This document shows, in pieces, positions 43,461 to 52,863 of a stretch of DNA of 64,000 nt. A program made the position numbers and the translations under genes. The notes under the pieces were generated by a model. That model did no database searches and was not told the DNA's origin. It worked only from the letters and a program-made list of their open reading frames with translations. The stretch spans positions 2,356,001 to 2,420,000 of the forward strand of contig JAGPNK010000001.1 of assembly GCA_020746835.1 (NCBI GenBank), written 5' to 3'. The stretch comes from Stachybotrys elegans. Its lineage: Eukaryota > Ascomycota > Sordariomycetes > Hypocreales > Stachybotryaceae. Within the stretch, counting starts at the first letter, position 1. Each line of letters opens with the position of its first letter.

Positions 43461-45350
43461 GGCAGGACTGGGATGGAACTGACTGCCTGCTTGGTAGGAA
43501 GCTGGACCAGCGGTTGGATTGGATTGATGCGAGCGGAAGAGGCCCGGGGCTGGTCGTTGATGATGACGGAAGCGTCGATGCCGGATGAGCACAGGTACGT
43601 AGCTCCCTTAGTAAGATGGATGGAGGGAAGGAAGGAAGTAGCAATTGATTGAAGTTTATTAGGTAGGCAGTAGGTAGTAGGTAGAAGGACAAGTTGCGCA
43701 GAACAAGCTCAGCTGGCAGCACAGACACCACCACGCCGTCTCTTGAGACGGACAGGATCGGGCATCTGGCCATGGGTGAGGCATCTGGGACCTCTCCAAT
43801 GTTTCACCTTGGCCCAAAATCCAATCCACCCCACTTGCTGTACGGAGCCCGCCGTCTACAACTTATCACTCGCATTGGCCTCACACAATTGCGCTGATCA
43901 AGAGCTCGAGCAGAGATCAAAGCGTATATCCCCCCTCCCCCTCTCATCTCGTCCCGTCTCATTTCCATCTGCCTCTCCTGCCGGGACATTCCAAGCAGGA
44001 GGGAGGCTCCTTTCAGCTTTCGCCAATCTCCAACCCCCGCCCCAGTCGTCATACATGCCCTTAGCACGGCTTCCACAGCGCCCGAATAGTAGCGCCCCAA
44101 CCTATCCGTACAGCTCCTAGCAACCGAGCCGACGTCAGAAGGTCCATGCACCACCACCTTTTGCTGCGCTAGGCGTGGCCTTCGTTTAATCCTGTATCGA
44201 GATGCATTCCGATGTGATTGATATCTATACCTTCACGCCATCATTTCTCATACGCATATTCTCACACCGCGCACCGATATAGGCCAACTTCGCTCCATCC
44301 CGCTCATCCTTTGGCCAAAAAATAGCTTCCAAAGACTCCTAGCAGATGCGGGTTCTCAAGACGAGTCTAATTTCTTATATCCCATATTTGGCGCGTGGGA
44401 TTGCACTTGTTCCACTCCACCCCATCTTCTTCAGCCTGGCCGTTTTCATCCCATAAATACATTGAACTGGACCGCCTTGAACTCTTTTTACATACCGCCT
44501 CGCTGTCCTAGTCGAGCCACACTTCCGTGGGCTCCATTTGCTACTACTGTCTGGCGCACACTGTATGATACAACATCCACTTGGCCACCAGCAGTGCCTT
44601 TCCTATCTCCACGTGCATTTGCTATTTCCTCTGCTCTACCAAGTGAACCCTTCCGGTCTGGTTGATAACAAGAGGCCATCCCCAGTCCCACAAACTGATG
44701 GTCCAGCTACCACGCACAGTCCTGTATCAAGTGCCTCGGGCTTGGTCTACATGAAATGTCCCCCCAACCCAAAGCAGGCTCTCTCGACTGTGCTTGCGAA
44801 ACTCGGCACCCACCGTTTGCATGCTCGAAACACACCATGGTCCTCACCCACCCGGCCTTTGGCGCCATTGGTAGATAGTACGAATGACCGAAACCACCTT
44901 GTGTTGCTGAACCTCATCTTCAAGTACATCGAACTACCTTATCAAACGCTGTGTCTCACAGCTTAGTAGTATCGGCACCCAAACTCACTGGCCAGTGTCG
45001 GCCTTCGAGACGCCCTGTCTCGTCTAATTGCCGAGTTGAAAATCGATTGGTTCTGAGGGCACAGCACCAGCTGCCGAATCCCAAGTTACACATAAACATC
45101 GCGGCTCCTGATACGCTGTTCAACTCTCCAAACATGACAACTGTTCTAGAAATGTCAATTATCACAGCGACCCCCTTCCCCCAAAACTACTACCAGACCA
45201 GGAGGAGAGCATACATGCATCGTTACGGGGACAAGCTGCCGTGCCTCGTCTCCCATGAATTTTCAAACGTTTCGTATTCTCAACCTTGTGTCGGCACAGG
45301 TATGAGTAGAAAGTCATACAAGACGGCAGCAGCTTGCAGAAACGAATGGA

Positions 45351-45358
45351 TATAAAAA
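45351..45358 (+). promoter_or_regulatory. TATA box (TATAAAAA) for the small cysteine-rich gene
   Basis: The motif TATAAAAA lies 144 bp before the ATG at 45502. A C/A-rich stretch between them looks like a normal fungal 5' leader. Because of this I prefer the start at 45502 over in-frame ATGs at 45346 and 45358, which flank or overlap the box. Confidence 0.5.
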
Positions 45359-45501
45359 TGCAAGGGTTTTCCTCTTCTCGCTCAGAGTTTCCAGCATTCC
45401 CAATCCATTCGTTGCAAGACTTTGTCGACGCATCGCCCTCAGCAAACAGAAGCCAACCTTTACCCACAAGCAATTCTCTACAAGCCTACACAGACTTCAA
45501 A

Positions 45502-45690
45502 ATGCCAAGCTGCTCGTCAGTCACAAAGAAGCTCAAGAAGAAGAATCCCCCACCGCCTCCGCCGCCTACTTGCAACTGTGGCTATTGCAGTTGCCCCAAC
45601 CCTCCCGAGATGCCCGAAACTAGGACATGCTACCGTTGTATGCAGGAACACTATGGTTACGTGGCTCCCAAGAGGAGGAAAAGAGACTAG
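45502..45690 (+). CDS. Small cysteine-rich protein A (62 aa), novel C4-x11-C2-H module
   Basis: No family recognised. The 62-residue product begins MPSCSSVTKKLKKKN. It then has seven consecutive prolines, a metal-site-like module and a basic end (KRRKRD). The module reads C24-x-C26-x2-C29-x-C31, eleven residues, then C43-Y-x-C46-x3-H50-x-G52-x-V54. A protein encoded 0.8 kb downstream on the same strand has the same pattern. There is no signal peptide, so a reduced intracellular location and zinc binding are more plausible than disulfide bonding; both are inference. The frame is open upstream to 45334, allowing an N-terminal extension of up to 56 residues. The TATA position and the TCAAAATGCC context favour 45502. 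Confidence 0.6.
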   Translation: MPSCSSVTKKLKKKNPPPPPPPTCNCGYCSCPNPPEMPETRTCYRCMQEHYGYVAPKRRKRD

Positions 45691-46511
45691 GGACTCGCAT
45701 GTGATTCCACAGCCAACTGGGGGTAGGTGAAGGTTGGTTGTTTGCTGGGCAGGGTATCAATTCCTTGTCGAGTTGACTCGCCAGTTTGCAGGTTGGCAAG
45801 AACGTACGTTCCAAACATTCAAGAAGAGTACAATCTTTGGTAGTTCGTCACCTGGAACATGAAAACAAGTCATGACGTCCGTTCTTTGAAATTACTCTAG
45901 TACTGCTGGCAGCTGTATTTGAAATCCGCCCAAGCTCTTGTGAGGTGATGCGCCGACTCTCCAAACCAAGGTAAAGACTAGATCAAATACACCCCGTCTG
46001 GGCTCACCGGGCATAGGGGGAGCACCAGGCCCAGGCAGAACTGAATCACGCCGCCGAATTCGTACAGACTCTGTCAAACCCTGGCCCTCGTGCTTGCACA
46101 TGTACAATTTGCCTCCAGACATAGGAAATGCCAGCCAGAGCATCGAAATGCTGTGAATCCGAGGTAAAGCTGCGGTACGCAACGTCACCCCCTGCTTTCA
46201 CATTACCTGTAGGCGTAAAGAAAGTGAATCGAAAGACATCCATCTCTAGCCAGAATGATGTACCATTCAGCTCTGCGCACAAAGTCCTCTTCAGCGACTG
46301 CAAACTCATGACACACACACACACGGTAACAGATGCTTCTTCTTCCTCACCAACAGGCTTCCTCCCACTCCATTCATCCACGACACGATAGCTCCTTGAA
46401 CAACTACACCATCGCCGATAGGCCTGCACCGATGCAGAGATCAAGCGCTGTGCCACCTACCTCGTCTACAAAATCTCACGCAACTCCTCCATCTCTCCTG
46501 TTCTCGGTCCG
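45691..46511. other. Intergenic region between the two small cysteine-rich genes
   Basis: An 821-bp spacer in the same orientation as its flanking genes. It includes an (AC) run at about 46311-46324 and C/T-rich sequence before gene B. No remnant of a third copy of the cysteine module was found in any frame. Confidence 0.4.
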
Positions 46512-46841
46512 ATGGCTGGAGCAAAATCCTCCAAAAGAAAAGGGAAACTCAGCCGCTTTCTCTCTCACTTGACTACGACGACCACTATGGCAGAATCAAG
46601 CAGCCACGGCAACTACGACAGTAGTAGCACCACCGCCAAGGCGACCACGTCTTCTTCAACGACTACACCTGCCCCAAAGACGGCCAAGAACACGCCAGCC
46701 GTCGCCTCAGCATCGTCCTCTTCGACGGACAGACCCAAGTGCACCTGTTACTGCAACTGCAACAAAACTTCCGAGTTCGATTCATACCCAGTCTGCTACC
46801 ACTGCGCTACTGTACACATGGGCCATGTCATGTATGTCTAG
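46512..46841 (+). CDS. Small cysteine-rich protein B (109 aa), shares module with protein A
   Basis: No family recognised. The N-terminus is basic (MAGAKSSKRKGKLSRFL), followed by about 55 residues made mostly of Ser, Thr and Ala. It then has C77-x-C79-x-C81-x-C83, eleven residues, C95-Y-x-C98-x3-H102-x-G104-x-V106, and ends three residues later. Spacing from the fourth cysteine onward is identical to protein A, although the N-terminal halves are unrelated. Low-complexity Ser/Thr sequence alone would be weak evidence for a gene; the shared module is what supports it. A second in-frame ATG at 46587 (MAESSSHGNY), also with a good context, would give an 84-aa product. Zinc or other metal binding is inferred from the cysteine pattern. 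Confidence 0.6.
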   Translation: MAGAKSSKRKGKLSRFLSHLTTTTTMAESSSHGNYDSSSTTAKATTSSSTTTPAPKTAKNTPAVASASSSSTDRPKCTCYCNCNKTSEFDSYPVCYHCATVHMGHVMYV

Positions 46842-47591
46842 CTCTCATCCATTCCGAGCTTCTCTAGGGCACTGGAATGGGTTGGGGATGAGTGTGGGTA
46901 TACGTTGATGGCTATTCAGCTGGAAAGCGCGGATGGAGGAGGGACACAAAGGATTGTGTTATGCGTTACGCCTTCTATTCACATGACGATAGTCAAGTTA
47001 ATCTGAGATCCCCTGAGCAGCATATCATAACTGTTCCCTTCAGTATGGGCGGGAAGGGAAACTTCTTATGTGTCGCGATGTAGAAAAGCAGACAAGTTCG
47101 AGTCCCACAAAGCACAGCAATGGGTTCACTGAGGCAGAGACATGGTACTGTCAGAGCATCGCCGTATCATCTTCAGAGCTCGAGTGTACACCTTATTGCT
47201 TCATCAGTGCGACATTGTCATCTCTTCCACCTCGCTTCACGTCTGTCTCTACGCTTACATGCCCATACCAAAACAGAAAATATCCCGCGAGTTTCGGTAT
47301 ATGTGATTCTCTTACTCCTTGAGCCATGCCAGACCTTCCGCTCATGCGAAGACCTTGACAAGCCTGGTACACAAAAAGGACAAAGGACAGTGATTCGAAC
47401 GTATAAACGCAGATAAAAAAAAACCGCAAGCATAAAACCAAAGAGGAGTTGCTGTTCCCATGCACAGGCCTTTCTTTTTGTTTGTAAACATCCATATTCA
47501 CTTCGTTAGGACCGTAAATACTCCCTTGCCCCTCCTCCTCCCTAACCCCCTAGGACCAAGCAAAAGCCGCCTCCCTGCGTTTCCGCTTCGA
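46842..47591. other. Convergent 3' region, 750 bp
   Basis: Intergenic sequence between small protein B and the lectin gene. It has an A-run at about 47416-47424 and otherwise no gene, repeat or RNA signal that I can support. Confidence 0.4.
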
Positions 47592-48773
47592 TTAGAAGCG
47601 GTGGCTCTTGATCCTTGTCCTGTACGCCGTCCAGCCGACGTAGGCGCCGCCAACGACAAAGATGAAGAGGATGATCTTGGTGAAGAACCAGGTCCAGCTG
47701 CCGCCCTCCTCGTTGGTCATGAGCTTGCCCGAGGTGCTGGAGCGGCCCTTTCCGGGGGTGCTGGGGCTCTTGCTCGCGCCGCCCGTCTGGTAGAGGTTCT
47801 TGGCGCGGATGGAAATGATGTCGTGGTTGTCGCTCAGCTCGCCCGTCTCGGCGCTGAAGCCGAGGTAGGCGATGCTGGGGATCGTGGGAGGGGTGTCGAG
47901 GTCGAAGCACGTCTGCCACTCGCCCTCGGTCTTGTACTGCAACTCCAGCTTGAGCTGCTTGTCCTGGAAGTACGTCAGGCGCAGCTTGGTTGGCACCGAG
48001 GCGTGGCGGAGTCCGCGCGCCGAGCAGCCCGCCAGTTCGTTGGCCTTGCCGTCCGTGTTCTTCTCGTACGAGGACTGGCCGTCGCCCACCATGGCCATGA
48101 CGTAGGGGAAGACCACGCCGGGCCGGTTGTTCTTGTACGTGTCGAAGAAGACACCCAGGCCCTCAAACTTGTCCGTGTGTCCAAACACGGGGCCGGGTAT
48201 GCCACGCTGTCGCGTGACCCACATGGCGAAGCCATCGCCGTACAGCTGGTTCTTGCCCGAGATCTTGAACTCGACCTCCACCTCCCAGTTGGTTGCGGTC
48301 AGAGGAACCCGCGAGAACAGCCAGCCCTCCTGCGAGGGGCGGTCGGACGTGAGCCGGATGTATCTAGTCCCATGCTTTCAGCCTGCGTGCACTTTTGTTT
48401 CTCCAGAATGGGGTGCCGGTACGTACGAGTCTGTTCGGATGATGGCATCTCCTCCAAAGTCATACCATCTGCTTTGCATGTCCGAGTCCAGATAGGGCTG
48501 CGCGGGGCAAGCGGGAGCGATTGTCAGCAATCAACGGGCCATCGTAGGTCGCTCTCCGGGTCAGTACGACACGACATACCTGCACAAGCGTGTGTGTTCT
48601 CAGCTAATAGAGAGAAACCAAGTCAGCCTTCCAGCCTCTCGCCAAGCCATTCCAGCGCTATGATAGAGAGAGAGAGAGAGACAAACCGCAATGCTTTTAA
48701 TCTCGCCGTCTGCTGCCTGAGCCGTCCAGGCAAAGGCAGCGAGGAGGGCCGCTGAGACCGAAGGAAACCGCAT
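47592..48773 (-). CDS. L-type lectin, type I membrane protein of the early secretory pathway (VIP36/ERGIC-53-like)
   Basis: Predicted mannose-lectin cargo receptor cycling between ER and Golgi. The exons are 48687-48773, 48580-48603 (24 nt), 48427-48497 and 47592-48363, giving 317 aa. The signal peptide is MRFPSVSAALLAAFAWTAQA. The L-type lectin fold is clear: PYLDSDMQSRWYDFGGDAII, SDRPSQEGWLFSRVPL, NWEVEVEFKISG, GDGFAMWVT and GVFFDTYKNN. A Cys pair (AGC and WQTCF) is followed by GELSDNHDIISI. A membrane segment sits at about 284-307 and the tail is only YRTRIKSHRF. A DTYKN-type aspartate/asparagine pair suggests that calcium and sugar binding are retained. An (AG)n run lies next to the intron 1 donor. 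It is divergent from TIM13. A 431-codon antisense ORF over this gene is a shadow. Confidence 0.92.
48665..48681. repeat. (AG)n microsatellite in lectin intron 1
   Basis: A pure AG run (CT on the sense strand) starts six bases inside the first intron of the lectin gene, next to its GTTTGT donor. Confidence 0.85.
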
Positions 48774-49321
48774 CGTCCAAGACCAGCTCTTGCGCGCAAT
48801 TCGAGGCTCCCTGATGCCTGTTCGATAGCCTGTACCGCGGCGTCGGATAGAATTGGGGTACGGCCTGTTCGTTCTCCGGTCGTGGCGGTCGTGGGTGGGA
48901 AGATCTGGTGGTTGCGGGTTGCGAGGTCGACTTCGCGGAAGCACAAGGTGAACTTGGAGCTAAGGCACACAGCTGTCCTCTTCCCAAACGGTGCCACAAA
49001 AAATAGGTAGGATCCATGCAAGTAAGGCAGGTACCTTAGTAGCGCTCTGCTCTGTGCTTTGAACCGAACTCGTGGCATCCACACACAGTCTCCCTATTAA
49101 AGTCCCCACCCAACCCCCTGACATAGGTACCTAGGTACGCCGTAGGGGACGCCACATCCTTGACGGCACCAGCCACATCTCCATTGGCTCAGCCATTCGT
49201 CGGCTGGAACCGAGTCTTCCATGACAGCTTCAAAACCTTTTCCCGGAAGCCTAGAATCCAATCTCAACGCACCACCACACGGAACCCTAGTGTACCGCTT
49301 CCGCCGTAAAAATCTGCAGCC
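48774..49321. promoter_or_regulatory. Divergent promoter region lectin / TIM13, with AGGTACCT palindromes
   Basis: A 548-bp spacer between divergent start codons. The palindrome AGGTACCT occurs at 49030-49037 and at 49125-49132. The second copy is followed at once by an overlapping TAGGTAC half. No other gene is seen. Confidence 0.5.
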
Positions 49322-49640
49322 ATGGACTCTGCCACGATCAAGGAGCGCCTCAAGAAGGAGATGGTCGAGAACTCCAACGTGGCCAATGCCCGACTTCTCC
49401 TCGACGTAGGCCGCGAGACCCTTCCCCAACGAGACGCTGTATCCCAGGAGAACTAATCGTGGCGTCCTACAGAAACTCCAGGACAACTGCTTCCAGAGCT
49501 GCATCCAGAAGCCCGGAACCTCCCTTAGCAGCTCCGACCAGACGTGCTTCACCAACTGCATCGACAAGTACATCCAGGCCTGGAACACCGTCAACAACAG
49601 CTACATCAACAAAATCCGACAGATGCAGAACGGCGCATAA
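49322..49640 (+). CDS. TIM13: Small TIM chaperone Tim13
   Basis: Intermembrane-space chaperone that, with Tim8, escorts hydrophobic precursors to the TIM22 complex. The exons are 49322-49405 and 49473-49640, giving 83 aa; the intron is 67 nt. The twin CX3C signature is complete, C34-x3-C38 and C53-x3-C57, with 14 residues between. The flanking helices ERLKKEMVENSNVANARLLLDKLQDN and KYIQAWNTVNNSYINKI match Tim13 better than Tim8, Tim9 or Tim10. In particular, KY-x-x-W-N-x-x-x-x-x-Y-I corresponds to the yeast Tim13 C-helix. Length is normal for a small TIM. Import into the intermembrane space would use the MIA40 pathway, a family property. Confidence 0.93.
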
Positions 49641-49994
49641 AGGGCTTCCCACACCGTCCCTTTTCGAAGAAAGAAACCGGTGGCGAAGCTGTCTGCCGAG
49701 CTCGCCGTAATGTACTATATTGGCGGCCATGACGGTGTAGCATGCGCTTTGCAACCAAAACTTGGATAATGGAAATCACTGGACCGTGTACAATTACAAA
49801 ATCGTGGCAGCCAAACCTCGGCGTCACGCAATACGATAGACTCTCTACCTCATGCCCGCAGAGTTGCGCATGCAAAAAGAAATGTACAACTATTCAAAGC
49901 ATCAGCATCATCATCATCATCATCATCATCATCAGCTGTGGTAGGAGGATATCCGCCTCTATCATTTTGTTCTTTGGGGTATCTATATGTTCTG
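49641..49994. other. Convergent 3' region TIM13 / NSRP1-like gene, with ATC repeat
   Basis: A 354-bp spacer between converging genes. It contains an ATC trinucleotide run at 49906-49934 and no gene. Confidence 0.45.
49906..49934. repeat. (ATC)n trinucleotide microsatellite
   Basis: About nine uninterrupted CAT/ATC units in the convergent 3' region downstream of TIM13. Confidence 0.9.
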
Positions 49995-51191
49995 TTACAT
50001 TGCTGCCTTTCTCTTCTCCTCCTCTGCCGCTTTCTTTCTCGCCAGGTATCGCTCACGCGCACTCGAGACCTCGCCTTCGGTCTTGCGACTCTTGGCAGCT
50101 CGCTCCACCTCCTGGCGCTGGGCTTCCTCCTCCTCTCGTGAGCGCTTCAGCGTCGCCTCGAGTTGCTCCGCAATCATGCGCGACTGTCGTTCTCGCATGG
50201 CCTGTTTTCGCCCAATCTGTGCACCGTCGATGTGCCTGCGTTCTCGTTCCGTCGGTCTGTCCTGCTCCCGCTTCACTACTTCCTTCTTCTTGGCCCCTAG
50301 GTTGAGACCGCCTCTGAGGAGCTGGCGCTTATCGACAACCTGTCCGTCCTCATTGACTGCAATCGATGCGCCCTTCTCGTTCAGTTCCTTGGCGAGATCC
50401 GCCTCGCTCTTCTCCTTTGGAAGCTCTTCCTTTTCCTCTTGTTGCGGCTGTGGCCCTTCTTGCGCCCTCCGCTCTGCCGCCTTGATGGCCTCGGCGTGTC
50501 GCTCCTCGTCTCTGTTCAAGAGCTTCCGGTAAAAGGCCGACATGCCGCCGCCCTGGTTCTTCTTTTCTTCCTCTTCCGCTTTGCGCTTCTCCTCTTCCTC
50601 TATTCGCCTATTCTCCTCTTGCTGTTTCCTGTATGCTGCGGTCACGAACTTCTCCTTGTCGGCGTATTCCTCGCCCTCGGCCTCGCGCTCTCGCGCAATC
50701 TTCTTCTCCTCGGCAATGAGGGCGTCGCGCTTGCGTACCTCGGCCGCCTGTATCACCCCGCGCATGTACTTGGGCCGTCGCTCCTGGTCCGCCTCTGTCT
50801 CGTGTTTCTTAGGCTTGAGGGAGTCGTAGACGGCGTCGTACTCGTAGACACTAGAGTCGAGCTCCGTGGCTGCCTCGGCATTCTTGCGGGAGGTGAGAGA
50901 GCTTGACAGGTCTCCGAACATTGCATTCGGTTGCGACTTCGATTTTAGTTTGGGTGGTTGCAACGGGATGCTGTGCTTGGATTTCGGACCCTTTCGGGAA
51001 TCGTCTGTCGACGCGGCACCTGTGAAGCCTCCCAGCACACCTCCAATTTCTTGGACATTGGATGCGCCGTCGGGTTGCTCGTCGTCGGAATCATCGCCAC
51101 CAAACATGGGCTTCTTTTTCGGAGGCGCTGGCTTCGACGCGCCAGGCTTCTTGGTGAGATTAAGGCCAAAGGCCAAGCCGGGCTTGCTCAT
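49995..51191 (-). CDS. NSRP1/CCDC55-like nuclear speckle splicing regulator
   Basis: A single exon of 398 aa starting MSKPGLAFGLNLTKK. The N-terminus is Pro/Lys-rich with an acidic FGGDDSDDE box. The conserved core DSSVYEYDAVYDSLK (about 114-128) is followed by PKYMRGVIQAAEVRKRDALIAEEKKIAREREAEGEEY. It continues KEKFVTAAYRKQQEE and ends in a long charged coiled coil up to the C-terminus. That core is the DUF2040 pattern of NSRP1 (NSrp70), an RNA-associated alternative-splicing regulator in animals. The fungal role is inferred from the family only. A downstream RERERRHIDG-type basic region could serve for nuclear import. It is divergent from the LysM-protein gene. No intron is needed to close the frame. 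Confidence 0.87.
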   Translation of the reverse strand: MSKPGLAFGLNLTKKPGASKPAPPKKKPMFGGDDSDDEQPDGASNVQEIGGVLGGFTGAASTDDSRKGPKSKHSIPLQPPKLKSKSQPNAMFGDLSSSLTSRKNAEAATELDSSVYEYDAVYDSLKPKKHETEADQERRPKYMRGVIQAAEVRKRDALIAEEKKIAREREAEGEEYADKEKFVTAAYRKQQEENRRIEEEEKRKAEEEEKKNQGGGMSAFYRKLLNRDEERHAEAIKAAERRAQEGPQPQQEEKEELPKEKSEADLAKELNEKGASIAVNEDGQVVDKRQLLRGGLNLGAKKKEVVKREQDRPTERERRHIDGAQIGRKQAMRERQSRMIAEQLEATLKRSREEEEAQRQEVERAAKSRKTEGEVSSARERYLARKKAAEEEKRKAAM

Positions 51192-51841
51192 GGTGACACC
51201 GCTTGTTGGAAATATTGTATTCGGCAGAGCAGCTCATGCGAAAGAATCGTATCGATTTTCTCGATTCAAACAGGGCTGTTTGTTGTTTGGTTGTCTGTTG
51301 GCCTGGTGGCCTGGTAAACAACCTACATATGCAAAGTTGAGATTCCAACCATTCTTCTATCCCGAAGAAGCCTAGACCAGGAGCGAACCACACCCACTAG
51401 CTGACATCTTTAGCGTCTATGCTACCGCCCTGCCGCCCTTCTAAACGTCCATCGACAGGCCTGGAAGATATTTCGTAGGAGCATCATGCTCAAGACCTCA
51501 AGTTCTGAAGGCATATTGAACAATAATATTAACCCATGCATGTACTCCGTACAATATGTAGTAAAAAATAAATAAATCATGTAATGCAGCATATTGATTC
51601 CTACACCCAGGTAGCATCACTTGTAGTTTAAGAGGTCACGACCGACTTACATCAGCACACCCATCTGCGATTGTCGCCGCCACCAAGATCTATCTTTGTA
51701 CATGACGTGATTGGTCAAGGTCAGCCGCGAGACATCCTGTGCCACTGAAGCTGCCACCCCAAACTTTCTCGCCTCTTTACTCGCAACGCACTCTTCGCCT
51801 TCGGATGATAGCCTCCGAATGTGAACGTCCGAAAGAAAGCC
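51192..51841. promoter_or_regulatory. Divergent promoter region NSRP1-like / LysM-protein gene
   Basis: A 650-bp spacer, A/T-rich around 51520-51600. No gene, repeat or RNA gene was recognised. Confidence 0.4.
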
Positions 51842-52680
51842 ATGGATTACTGCTGTACCTGTGCCACGCATCTCTCCGCGGCGTCATCCCGCTCTACGCC
51901 GAGCATCAAAGCCGAAGACCGTGATCTACAATGCTGCGGCAGGATCATCTGTGGAGGTTGCCTGGAGGTTAGTCGTAAAAGCTTGAACCAGACCGGCTCC
52001 CTTGCCTGACCCGCCTATCATAGAACAATGAGCGCTTCGCCACGTACTGTCCCTACTGTCAGATTTCGACCCGGCCCACGGCGTTGCCTCAAGGCCTCAG
52101 AGACCCTCCGTCGTATGCGTCCATCTCCGCGAGGCGCCCTCCGAGGTCGGAGATGGCGGATGCTCCCCCAGCGTACACCTCCTCCGCTGCACCGACCCCG
52201 ACGACCGCCGCCCAAGACGAAAAAGCAGCCCTCGCCGCCGCAGATAAGGGTGTCGTGCAAGACACGCTGCATTTCCTCGACCACGAGCACGACACCATCG
52301 CCTCTCTAGCTCTCCGGTATAATGTCCCCGTCTCTGCTCTGCGGCGGACCAACAAAATCACCAGTGATCACCTCCTGCTCGGCAGACGCACCGTATTGAT
52401 CCCCGGCGAGTTCTACAAAGGCGGCGTGAGCTTGTCGCCGCGTCCCATCGAGGGGGAGGAGGAAGAGCTTCGCAAGAACAAGATACGTCGCTTCATGACA
52501 TCCTGCAAGGTGGCCGACTATGACGTCGCGCAGCTCTACCTCGAGCAGACGAGTTACGATCTCGACGCTGCCGTGGACGCATATCTCGCCGACGAGGCCT
52601 GGGAGAGAGAACAGTCATCCAGTAATGAAGGAGGCAAGAAGACGGGCAAGAATCGTGGGCCCTTCTGGAGAGGCTTGTAA
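51842..52680 (+). CDS. LysM-domain protein with N-terminal cysteine finger, probably intracellular
   Basis: The exons are 51842-51967 and 52024-52680, giving 260 aa. The N-terminus has no signal peptide. It has a zinc-finger-like cluster: [26 protein letters not shown] and, across the intron, YCPYCQ (cysteines in residues 4-55). A Pro/Ala-rich linker leads to one LysM (about 119-170) with [22 protein letters not shown] and [11 protein letters not shown]. Near the C-terminus [38 protein letters not shown] (about 198-238) looks like a UBA-like helical bundle. The combination suggests an intracellular adaptor related to eukaryotic LYSMD-type proteins, not a secreted chitin-binding effector. RING-type ligase activity is possible but not shown by the spacing. 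Confidence 0.85.
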
Positions 52681-52863
52681 GCGCACGGCATTCACTCGAT
52701 GGGAACCAGATGCGACATGCTTGGAAATCGAATTGTATACTCATTTGTAACACGATCAAATGCACCCCATGGCATTGATCTCTTCGCTGTTGGGTCTCAT
52801 GAATTATCCTTCCTATAAACTGTACATTATTCGTTACAACCGGGATATCTCCTCGCTCGTTAT

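Larger units (their letters stand above)
42873..45501. other. 2.6-kb gene-free divergent region upstream of PKA
   Basis: No gene can be supported here. The PKA-proximal 900 bp is low complexity, with G-runs, GGAT units (43055-43091, 43437-43460) and TTGCGG units (43141-43190); it likely includes a long PKA 5' leader. ORFs in it are repeat-derived. The part from 43900 to 45330 is ordinary intergenic sequence with no recognisable ORF, repeat or RNA gene. Confidence 0.45.

Noticed and set aside
43900..45330. ORFs of 60-142 codons upstream of the small cysteine-rich genes
   Set aside because: No domain, no splice structure and no copy of the cysteine module; treated as intergenic.
47090..47108. 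GTTCGAGTCCC, resembling a tRNA B-box
   Set aside because: No A-box, anticodon stem or acceptor stem could be assembled around it.
47460..48755. 431-codon plus-strand ORF
   Set aside because: It lies antisense to the lectin gene, whose domains, signal peptide and splice phases are clear. The ORF is a shadow of GC-rich codon use.
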